The position numbers were made by a program, and so were the translations under genes. The notes below the pieces were generated by a model. That model saw only the letters and a list, made by a program, of their open reading frames with translations. It was not told the DNA's origin and ran no database searches. This document shows positions 34,675 to 41,955 of a stretch of 64,000 nucleotides of DNA, one piece after another. The stretch comes from Thalassobaculum sp965228445 (lineage in GTDB: Bacteria > Pseudomonadota > Alphaproteobacteria > Thalassobaculales > Thalassobaculaceae). The first letter of the stretch is position 1, and each line of letters starts with the position of its first letter. Location of the stretch: NCBI GenBank assembly GCA_965228445.1, contig OZ245813.1, positions 1,054,001-1,118,000 of the forward strand, given 5' to 3'.

Positions 34675-34843
34675 GGAATCGGGCCCGACCGGGAAGGCCT
34701 GTCGACGGGCCGAGATTGGCCATCTCCGCCGGATCTGTGTACCATGCTGCGCTGCGGCGAAGATCCACCGCGGCATGTCGGCGCCATGGAAATCTGCGGC
34801 GCGGACCCTAGGTTGAGAAGAACAGCAAATCACGGAGTGCCGC

Positions 34844-36403
34844 ATGGCCGCGACCGATGCCGGAGTTGATCCGGCGGCCGCCCCTCAGGACTTGGATCTG
34901 GACGTCTTCGTCATCGGCGGCGGCGTGAACGGCTGCGGGATCGCCCGCGACGCGGCTGGCCGCGGCTATACCGTGGCGCTGGCCGAGATGAACGACCTTG
35001 CCTCGGGCACCTCCTCCTGGTCGACCAAGCTGATTCATGGTGGGTTGCGCTATCTGGAGCATTACGAGTTCCGTCTGGTCCGCGAGGCGCTGATCGAGCG
35101 CGAGGTGCTCTGGGGCAATGCCCCGCACATCATCTGGCCGCTGCGCTTCGTGCTGCCGCATCACAAGGGCCTGCGTCCGGCCTGGCTGCTGCGGCTCGGT
35201 CTGTTCCTCTATGACAATCTCGGCGGCCGTAAGCACCTGCCGCCGACGCGCACCGTCGATCTCTCCTCCGACGAGGTCGGCACGCCGCTGAAATCGGAGT
35301 TCACCAAGGCGTTCGAATACTCCGACTGCGCCGTGGATGACGCCCGGCTGGTGGTGCTGAACGCCCGCGACGCCGCCGACCGGGGTGTGGACATCCGCAC
35401 CCGTACCGAGGTCACCGCCCTAGAGCGCACCGGTGACCGCTGGAGCGTCTCCCTGCGCGATACTGTCAGCGGCGCCCAGTCCAAGGTGACCGCCCGGGTG
35501 GTGGTCAACGCCGCCGGCCCCTGGGTCGACAAGGTGCTGACCCGCGCCGCCGGGAAGAACGACACCCACAATGTCCGCCTGGTCCAGGGCAGCCACATCG
35601 TCGTGCCGAAGCTCTATGACCACGACCGTTGCTACATCTTCCAGAACGCCGACAACCGGATCTTCTTCGCCATCCCCTACCAGCGCGACTACACGCTGAT
35701 CGGCACCACCGACCGGGACTGGAAGGACGATCCGGCCAAGGTTAAGATCTCCGACGAGGAGATCGCCTATCTCTGCAAGGGGGCGAGCGAGTATTTCGAG
35801 CAGGACATCTCGCCCGACGACATCGTGTGGACCTATTCCGGCGTCCGTCCGCTCTACGACGACGGCGCCTCGGAGGCCCAGGTGGCGACCCGCGACTACG
35901 TGCTGCGGACCGACGGCAAGGGTAAGGACGGCCTGCTGATCAATATCTTCGGCGGCAAGATCACCACCTATCGCAAGCTCGCCGAGGCGGTGGTGGAGAA
36001 GATCGAGGATGCGCTCGGCAAGCGCGGCGACGCCTGGACCCACGGTGCTACCCTGCCCGGCGGCGATTTCCCGATCGGCGGCTTCTCCGACCTGGTGGCC
36101 GACCTGATCCGCGATTATCCATTCCTCACCGAGCCGCATGCTCACCGTCTGGTCCGCCAGTACGGCACCCGCGCCCGCCATTTCCTGGGCGACGCCACCA
36201 CCCTCGCCGATCTCGGCCAGCATTTCGGCGACACCCTCTACGCCGCCGAGGTCGCCTATCTGATCGAACACGAATGGGCGATGCGTGCCGAGGACGTGCT
36301 GTGGCGCCGCTCCAAGCTCGGCCTGAAGATCGACGATACGGCCGCCGAGGCTCTGGACGACTGGATTAGCGCTCGCACCGGCCGGGCCGAGGCGGCAGAG
36401 TAG
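34844..36403 (+). CDS. glpD: aerobic glycerol-3-phosphate dehydrogenase
   Basis: 519 residues. FAD-dependent, peripheral on the inner membrane; oxidises glycerol 3-phosphate to dihydroxyacetone phosphate and passes electrons to quinone. The FAD site is FVIGGGVNGCGIARDAAGRG near 22-41. Next comes SGTSSWSTKLIHGGLRYLEHYEF near 55-77, the DAO-type signature of GlpD, then IGTTDRDW and TTYRKLAE. The C-terminal alpha domain has VAYLIEHEWAMRAEDVLWRRSKLG. ATG 34844 follows GGAG. It is followed by glpK, 76 bp downstream; no glpF or glpR is visible. Confidence 0.97.
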   Translation: MAATDAGVDPAAAPQDLDLDVFVIGGGVNGCGIARDAAGRGYTVALAEMNDLASGTSSWSTKLIHGGLRYLEHYEFRLVREALIEREVLWGNAPHIIWPLRFVLPHHKGLRPAWLLRLGLFLYDNLGGRKHLPPTRTVDLSSDEVGTPLKSEFTKAFEYSDCAVDDARLVVLNARDAADRGVDIRTRTEVTALERTGDRWSVSLRDTVSGAQSKVTARVVVNAAGPWVDKVLTRAAGKNDTHNVRLVQGSHIVVPKLYDHDRCYIFQNADNRIFFAIPYQRDYTLIGTTDRDWKDDPAKVKISDEEIAYLCKGASEYFEQDISPDDIVWTYSGVRPLYDDGASEAQVATRDYVLRTDGKGKDGLLINIFGGKITTYRKLAEAVVEKIEDALGKRGDAWTHGATLPGGDFPIGGFSDLVADLIRDYPFLTEPHAHRLVRQYGTRARHFLGDATTLADLGQHFGDTLYAAEVAYLIEHEWAMRAEDVLWRRSKLGLKIDDTAAEALDDWISARTGRAEAAE

Positions 36404-36479
36404 GTTGACGAGACCATCGGGGGGATCACCCGGCCGACCGTGTCGGGGGACATAAGAACACGCACCGCAGGGAGGCCGA

Positions 36480-37967
36480 ATGTCCGGCTACGTTCTCGCC
36501 ATCGACCAGGGGACGACCTCGTCCCGCGCCATTGTCTTTGACGGACAGTTCAGCATCAAGGGCGTCGGCCAGCAGGAGTTCGACCAGCATTTTCCCCGCT
36601 CCGGCTGGGTGGAGCACGAGGCGGGCGATCTGTGGCGGACGACCGAGGCGACCGTGCGCATCGCCCTGGCCGATGCCGGGCTCTCCGCCGGCGACATCGC
36701 GGCCATCGGCATTACCAACCAGCGCGAGACTACGGTCCTGTGGGACCGCGAGACCGGCGAGGCCGTGCACCGGGCCATCGTGTGGCAGGACCGGCGCACC
36801 GCCGAGATGTGCGCCCGGCTGAAGGCCGACGGAAACGAGGCCATGGTCGCCGAGAAGACCGGGCTGCTGCTCGATCCCTATTTCTCCGGCACCAAGCTCG
36901 CCTGGCTGCTCGACACGGTCGACGGCGCCCGCGAGAAGGCGGCGGCCGGCAAGCTCGCCTTCGGGACGGTCGACAGCTTCCTGATCTGGCACCTGACCGG
37001 CGGCAAGCGGCATGTCACCGACGCCACCAATGCCGCCCGCACCCTGCTCTACAACATCCGCGACGGCCGCTGGGACGAGGACATCCTGAAGCTGCTCGAC
37101 ATTCCCGAGGCGCTGCTGCCGGAGGTGCTCGACAGTGCGGCCGAGTTCGGCACGACGGAGCCGACCCTGTTCGGCGCCGCGATCCCGATCCTGGGCGTGG
37201 CCGGCGACCAGCAGGCCGCCACGGTCGGCCAGGCCTGCTTCGAGCCGGGCATGGTGAAATCGACCTACGGCACCGGCTGCTTCGCCCTGCTGAATACCGG
37301 CGATACCCCGGTCCTGTCGAAGAACCGGCTGCTCACGACCATCGCCTACCAGCTCGACGGCAAGGCGACCTATGCCCTGGAAGGCTCGATCTTCGTCGCC
37401 GGCGCGGCGATCCAGTGGCTGCGCGACGGGCTCGGCATCATCGACCGGGCCGACCAGACCGCGAAGATGGCGGCGGAGGCCGACCCGGAACAGGCGGTCT
37501 ATCTGGTGCCGGCCTTCACCGGCCTCGGCGCACCGCACTGGGACCCGGAGGCGCGCGGCACCATGTTCGGCCTCACGCGCGGCACCGGGCCGAAGGAGTT
37601 CGCCCGCGCCGCCCTGGACAGCGTGTGCTTCCAGACCGCCGACCTGATCGACGCCATGCATGCCGACTGGTCCGATGGCGGCGACGTGGTCCTGCGGGTG
37701 GATGGCGGCATGGTGGCGAACGACTGGCTGATGCAGCGGCTGACGGACATCCTCGCCGCCCAGGTCGACCGGCCGATGGTGCTCGAGACCACCGCCCTGG
37801 GCGCGGCCTGGCTGGCCGGGCAGAAGGCGGGGGTATGGCCGGACATGGCGGGCTTCGCCAAGCAATGGAAGCGCGACCGCAGGTTCGAGCCGGCCATGGG
37901 CGACACGGAACGCGACCGGCTGCTCGCCGACTGGCGCGACGCGGTGAAACGGACGCTGACCTCATGA
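36480..37967 (+). CDS. glpK: glycerol kinase
   Basis: 495 residues, FGGY kinase; ATP-dependent phosphorylation of glycerol to glycerol 3-phosphate for GlpD. The start AIDQGTTSSRAIVFD (about 6-20) is the phosphate-1 motif. Further landmarks are TNQRETTVLWD (about 81-91), FGTVDSFLIWHLTGG (about 160-174), DQQAATVGQACFEPG (about 242-256), YGTGCF and GLGAPHWDPEARG. ATG 36480 has GGAGG at 36471-36475. Its stop overlaps the ATG of the deacetylase gene (ATGA), so the three genes form one operon. Confidence 0.97.
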   Translation: MSGYVLAIDQGTTSSRAIVFDGQFSIKGVGQQEFDQHFPRSGWVEHEAGDLWRTTEATVRIALADAGLSAGDIAAIGITNQRETTVLWDRETGEAVHRAIVWQDRRTAEMCARLKADGNEAMVAEKTGLLLDPYFSGTKLAWLLDTVDGAREKAAAGKLAFGTVDSFLIWHLTGGKRHVTDATNAARTLLYNIRDGRWDEDILKLLDIPEALLPEVLDSAAEFGTTEPTLFGAAIPILGVAGDQQAATVGQACFEPGMVKSTYGTGCFALLNTGDTPVLSKNRLLTTIAYQLDGKATYALEGSIFVAGAAIQWLRDGLGIIDRADQTAKMAAEADPEQAVYLVPAFTGLGAPHWDPEARGTMFGLTRGTGPKEFARAALDSVCFQTADLIDAMHADWSDGGDVVLRVDGGMVANDWLMQRLTDILAAQVDRPMVLETTALGAAWLAGQKAGVWPDMAGFAKQWKRDRRFEPAMGDTERDRLLADWRDAVKRTLTS

Positions 37968-39127
37968 ACGACCCGCTCTCCGATATCCGGGACATCCTCG
38001 GCGACCTGATCTCCTTTCCGACCGTCTCGGCGGAGAGCAACCTGAACCTCATCGAGCATTGCGCCGACCGGCTTTCCGCGATCGGCGCCGACGTGACCCT
38101 GACCAGCGACGATACCGGGCTGAAGGCCAACCTGTTCGCCACCATCGGCCCGAAGGTCGACGGCGGCATCGTGCTGTCGGGCCACACCGACGTGGTGCCG
38201 GCCGAAGGCCAGCCCTGGACCTCCGACCCGTTCCGAGCGGAAGAGCGCGACGGCAGGATCCTGGGGCGCGGCGCCTGCGACATGAAGGGGTTCCTGGCGA
38301 CCGCCCTGGCGCTCGCCCCGCGCTTCGCCGCCGCCAATCTGGCCCGTCCGCTGCACCTCGCCTTCACCTATGACGAGGAGACCGGCTGCTTCGGCGCGCC
38401 GCGCCTGATCCAGGGCATCGCCGACAGCGGGCTGAAGCCGCGGATCTGCATCGTCGGCGAGCCGACCGAGATGCGGATCATCGAGGGTCACAAGGGCACC
38501 TACGAATACACCACCGAGTTCACCGGGCTGGAGGGGCACGCCTCCAACCCGGATGCCGGCGTCAACGCGGTGGAGTTCGCCGCGCGCTTCATCGCCAAGC
38601 TGCTTGAGACCGCTGAGGTCATGCGCCACCGCGCCCCGGCGGACAGCCGGTTCGACCCGCCGCACACCACCCTGCAATGCGGGGTGATCCACGGCGGCAT
38701 CGCCCGCAACGTCATCCCGCGGCACTGCGCGCTGGACTGGGAGATGCGGCCGGTCAACCGGGCCGACGCCGATCTGGCGAAGGAGATCCTGCGCGACTAT
38801 GTCGACCGGGAACTGCTGCCGCGCATGCACGCCATCGACCTGAACGCCGGGATCGTGACCCACACCATCGGCGAGATCGAGGGGCTGGAGCCGATGCTGG
38901 ACAGCGAGGCGGTCGCCCTGGTGTCGGAACTGACCGGCGCCAATGCGGCGGAGGTCGTCGCCTTCGGCACCGAGGCGGGCCTGTTCCAGGCAGCCGGCAT
39001 CCACACCGTGGTCTGCGGGCCGGGCAGCATCGCCCAGGCGCACAAGCCGGACGAGTTCGTCAGCCTCGACCAGCTCCAGCAATGCGCCACGATGATCGAA
39101 CGGCTGCTGCCGAAGCTGGCGGCGTGA
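37964..39127 (+). CDS. ArgE-type acetylornithine deacetylase / M20 deacylase
   Basis: 387 residues, cytosolic di-zinc amidohydrolase. Metal motifs are LSGHTDVVPAEGQPW (His/Asp near 72-74), GRGACDMKGFLA (Asp near 104), YDEETGCFGA (catalytic Glu near 137), VGEPTEM near 163, and the C-terminal His in IAQAHKPDEFV. The order and length fit ArgE, which deacetylates N2-acetylornithine. Coupling to glpK by ATGA is odd for an arginine gene, so a different N-acyl substrate is possible. I leave the symbol blank for that reason. Downstream is a repeat pair. Confidence 0.87.
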   Translation: MNDPLSDIRDILGDLISFPTVSAESNLNLIEHCADRLSAIGADVTLTSDDTGLKANLFATIGPKVDGGIVLSGHTDVVPAEGQPWTSDPFRAEERDGRILGRGACDMKGFLATALALAPRFAAANLARPLHLAFTYDEETGCFGAPRLIQGIADSGLKPRICIVGEPTEMRIIEGHKGTYEYTTEFTGLEGHASNPDAGVNAVEFAARFIAKLLETAEVMRHRAPADSRFDPPHTTLQCGVIHGGIARNVIPRHCALDWEMRPVNRADADLAKEILRDYVDRELLPRMHAIDLNAGIVTHTIGEIEGLEPMLDSEAVALVSELTGANAAEVVAFGTEAGLFQAAGIHTVVCGPGSIAQAHKPDEFVSLDQLQQCATMIERLLPKLAA

Positions 39128-39174
39128 TTGGCGGGCAGCAGATCTGCGGAGACTCAGTCACTCGGACAAGCGGG

Positions 39175-39280
39175 CCCCGGCACAAGGCCGGGGAGTGCGT
39201 GAAGAGAACGAGGGTGGATCAGACGGTTCGCCCCACTCGGCTGATAATTTCTTAATATCGCTTCCCGGCCTTGTGCCGGG
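39175..39280. repeat. head-to-head palindromic repeat pair, family B variant
   Basis: 39175-39193 is CCCCGGC-ACAAG-GCCGGGG. 39264-39280 is CCCGGC-CTTGT-GCCGGG, the reverse complement of the first. They flank an AT-rich core (TAATTTCTTAATATC, near 39244-39259) between two convergent genes. Confidence 0.7.
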
Positions 39281-39311
39281 ACCCACGTGTCAGGCTGCAC
39301 AACGGCGGCTT

Positions 39312-40076
39312 CTACGCAGCCTTCGCCAACCCCGCGACCGAAAACAGCCGTCCGCCTTCCGGCACGGCATCGCCCACGCCCGCCAGTCGCATCATGTGCC
39401 AGGCGAGCACCTGGTTGCTGGCCAGGACCGGCACGCCGATGCGCCGCTCCGCTTCGGCCAGCACCGGGGCCATGCGCAGGTTTGTGCAGGACATGAACAC
39501 GCCGTCGACCTGCTGCCCGGCGACCGTCTGTTCGATCGCCGCCAGCAGGGAGCGCGGCGTCATCCGCGCCACCACGCTCTCGCGCCCCTCGTCGAAACTG
39601 GCGAAGGCGGCGATCTCGGTGCCCGAGGCCTGAAACGCCTCGCGCAGCGCCCGCGACACCGGCTCGATATACGGAGACAGCAGGGCGATCCGGCGCAGTC
39701 CCAAAGCCTGAAAGGCCGCCCGCGCCGCCGACAGGGGTTCGGTGACCGCCGTGTCGGGAAACGGCTGGCGGATGCCGGCGGCCACACCCTCGGGCCCGAT
39801 CACCGTGGCGCCCGAGGTGCAGCCGTACCCGATCACGTCGAACGGGGCGGTCTCCGGCAACATGGCGGCGGCGCGCGGAATGTCCTCGCGCATCCGTCCC
39901 AGGGTCTCGGCCGTCACGTCAGACGCCATCTGCACCCGGCTGTGATAGAGCGCGACGCCATCGCTCGGCACGAAGACCCGGAACTCGTGCTCGATGGTCT
40001 CGTCGGTCTTCAGCACGATCAGGCCGAGCGTCGCGCGCGTGCCGATGCCGTCATCGGTTTCGAATGCCAGGGGCAT
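39312..40076 (-). CDS. Asp/Glu racemase-superfamily protein, maleate isomerase / arylmalonate decarboxylase-like
   Basis: 254 residues with two catalytic Cys regions: GYGCTSGATV near 84-93 and FMSCTNLRMA near 198-207. The N-terminal MPLAFETDDGIGTRATLGLIVLKTDETIEHEF and RVQMASDVTAETLGRM resemble maleate cis-trans isomerases and arylmalonate decarboxylases rather than amino-acid racemases of cell-wall synthesis. Cytosolic; substrate unknown, probably a small dicarboxylate. The start is ATG 40076 with AGGGA upstream. It lies between two repeat pairs. Confidence 0.85.
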   Translation of the reverse strand: MPLAFETDDGIGTRATLGLIVLKTDETIEHEFRVFVPSDGVALYHSRVQMASDVTAETLGRMREDIPRAAAMLPETAPFDVIGYGCTSGATVIGPEGVAAGIRQPFPDTAVTEPLSAARAAFQALGLRRIALLSPYIEPVSRALREAFQASGTEIAAFASFDEGRESVVARMTPRSLLAAIEQTVAGQQVDGVFMSCTNLRMAPVLAEAERRIGVPVLASNQVLAWHMMRLAGVGDAVPEGGRLFSVAGLAKAA

Positions 40077-40095
40077 TTTTCGGTCCCTTTGTCCT

Positions 40096-40231
40096 CTCGT
40101 TTTCCCGTCCCGGACCGGATCCGGGATTACGCCGGGCCCGAGGGACGCGGCGTGCTGCGGCCCCTCTCTGTAAACTCGGAAGCTCCAGCATGCGGGCATC
40201 CCAGGTCCCGACTCAAGGCCGGGAAAACGAG
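40096..40231. repeat. inverted repeat pair, family B, spanning the racemase promoter
   Basis: Outer arms CTCGTTTTCCCG (40096-40107) and CGGGAAAACGAG (40220-40231) are perfect inverted repeats 136 bp apart end to end. Inside the left arm is CCCGGA-CCGGA-TCCGGG (40109-40125). Inside the right arm is CCCG-N9-CGGG. It is the same organisation as the 60.2-kb pair. Confidence 0.72.
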
Positions 40232-40240
40232 GTATGAGGT

Positions 40241-41425
40241 CTACGAAGCGCTCAGCACCGGGATCTCCCGCGCCGCGCGGCGGGTCAGCAGCCGCGGCGC
40301 CCCGTCGGTGACGGCGATGTTCTCCTCATGCACCATCATCCGGCCCGGTGCGGTCGCCATGCCCGGCTCCAGGGTCATCACGAAACCCGGCGCCAGCGCG
40401 GTGTCGTCCCAGGCGGCGATCGACGGGAACTCGGTCAGCACCATGCCGAGCCCGTGCCCCAGCCGTCCGACCGCGCCGCCCGCCGACGGATCGGCCAACG
40501 GGGCGGTCACCGCGTTCATCGCCCGGAACAGCTTGGCGCAGGTTGAGCCGGCCCGGGCGACGGCCAGCCCCGCCTCGGTCGCCTGCCACACCGCCTCGTA
40601 GGCGCGTGTCACCGCATCGGACGGCGGACCGACGGAGAAGTTCCGGTCGAAGTCGCAGTAATAGCCGTCGAACACCAGCCCGACATCGAGGATCAGCACG
40701 TCCCCCCTCTGGAGCCGGCGCTCGGAGGGCGGCGAGATGATGTCGCCATAGCCGCCCGGCCCGGCGCCGCCGACCAGATAATCCACGTCGTCGGCCCCGG
40801 CCTGCAGGCAGGCGATCTTGAAGGCGCGGAATACCTCCACCTCGGTCATCCCGCCCCCGGCGATCTCCGGCAGGCGGTCGAAGGCGTCGCAGGCGATGCG
40901 GCAGGCCTCGGCGATCTTGGCGATCTCCGCCGACGACTTGATCTGACGCAGGGCCCGCATCACGGCCGTTGCATCCGCCCACTCCACCCTTGGCAGCCGC
41001 GCGCGCAGCGCCTGAAGATCGGCCAGCGGCATCCGGACCTGGGTCTCCGGCCCGATGGGCATGCCGACCGTGGCACCGTCGCCCGCCGTCTGTCGCAGGG
41101 TATCGGTCAGCAGCGACAGGCCGTCGTCGTTCGGATCCGGCGATGACCAGGTGCGAATATCGTCGATCCAGGTCCGCCCCATCGCCTCCGATCCGATACC
41201 GGGGATGACGGCTATCGGCTTGCCGACAGCCGGGACCACCAGGAACCAGGGCCGGGTCGGGCTCAGCCAGAACTGGGTCAGGAAGCCGGTGAACCAGCGG
41301 ATATCCGGCTCGGTCGTCAGCAGCAGCGCATCGAAGCCGCGTGCCGCCATGAGATCCTGGGCGCGGTGCAGGCGGGTCTCGAACTCGGAGATCGGAAACC
41401 CGCGCGGGGGTCGGGCATCGGCCAT
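40241..41425 (-). CDS. M24-family metallopeptidase, Xaa-Pro dipeptidase/creatinase-like
   Basis: 394 residues. The creatinase N-domain (about 10-150) contains LLLTTEPDIRWFTGFLTQFW. The pita-bread domain has di-metal ligands in ILDVGLVFDGYYCDFDR (Asp near 243 and 254), GHGLGMVL (His near 321), LEPGMA (Glu near 353) and MVHEENI (Glu near 367). Many alphaproteobacterial members act on proline-type or N-methylated substrates instead of dipeptides, such as the prolidases of betaine and ectoine pathways. ATG 41425 was chosen without a strong ribosome site. It is divergent from the DUF1127 gene. Confidence 0.87.
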   Translation of the reverse strand: MADARPPRGFPISEFETRLHRAQDLMAARGFDALLLTTEPDIRWFTGFLTQFWLSPTRPWFLVVPAVGKPIAVIPGIGSEAMGRTWIDDIRTWSSPDPNDDGLSLLTDTLRQTAGDGATVGMPIGPETQVRMPLADLQALRARLPRVEWADATAVMRALRQIKSSAEIAKIAEACRIACDAFDRLPEIAGGGMTEVEVFRAFKIACLQAGADDVDYLVGGAGPGGYGDIISPPSERRLQRGDVLILDVGLVFDGYYCDFDRNFSVGPPSDAVTRAYEAVWQATEAGLAVARAGSTCAKLFRAMNAVTAPLADPSAGGAVGRLGHGLGMVLTEFPSIAAWDDTALAPGFVMTLEPGMATAPGRMMVHEENIAVTDGAPRLLTRRAAREIPVLSAS

Positions 41426-41585
41426 GGCGGTCTCGCTGACGCTGAGATCTCCATCGTTCCACGAACGGCTGGCCGGAAACAATTGAAACAAAACGGCGAG
41501 TGCCTCGAAGTCGGGCCGAAACATGGCTCCCTCAGAGTCGCCACCCGACAGAGTAGCGAACCGTGTCCCCCCACAGGAGATCGCC

Positions 41586-41858
41586 ATGACACAGAGAACC
41601 GACAATCCCTTCATGATCGCCGCCTCGGCCCTGTCCGAGCCGTATCGCGCCCTGGCGGGCATCCTCCGTCTGGCCGCCTGGCCGCTGCGCTCGATCAGTC
41701 GGGCCTACCGGATGCGCCGCACCTCGGCGGAGCTGGCGACGCTCGACGCCCGGACCCTGCGCGATATCGGCATCGAGCGCATGAGCATCAACCGCATCGC
41801 CCGCGCCTCGGTCGACCACCCGACCGCGGACCCGCGCCAGGCCATCACCTGGCGCTGA
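41586..41858 (+). CDS. DUF1127-domain small protein
   Basis: 90 residues, basic. The C-terminal DUF1127 motif is ELATLDARTLRDIGIERMSINRIA (about 49-72), the L-D-x-R-x-L-x-D-I-G pattern common in alphaproteobacteria. The N-terminal part has an amphipathic stretch. Short DUF1127 proteins have been linked to RNA turnover and phosphate or stress responses, and some bind RNA through this Arg-rich motif. ATG 41586 follows AGGAGA at 41575-41580. It precedes the hybrid kinase by 97 bp. Confidence 0.83.
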   Translation: MTQRTDNPFMIAASALSEPYRALAGILRLAAWPLRSISRAYRMRRTSAELATLDARTLRDIGIERMSINRIARASVDHPTADPRQAITWR

Positions 41859-41955
41859 TGCGGAGACGCGGAGGATGGCGAGACATGGCATAATACAGCG
41901 TCCGCGTCCGGTCCTCCCCGGACACCCCGCAGCAAGATCGCGACGCCGCCCCGCC

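Noticed and set aside
34585..34845. 86-codon minus-strand open frame upstream of glpD
   Set aside because: It runs opposite the transposase remnant and the glpD promoter, shows no domain, and its start overlaps the glpD ATG.
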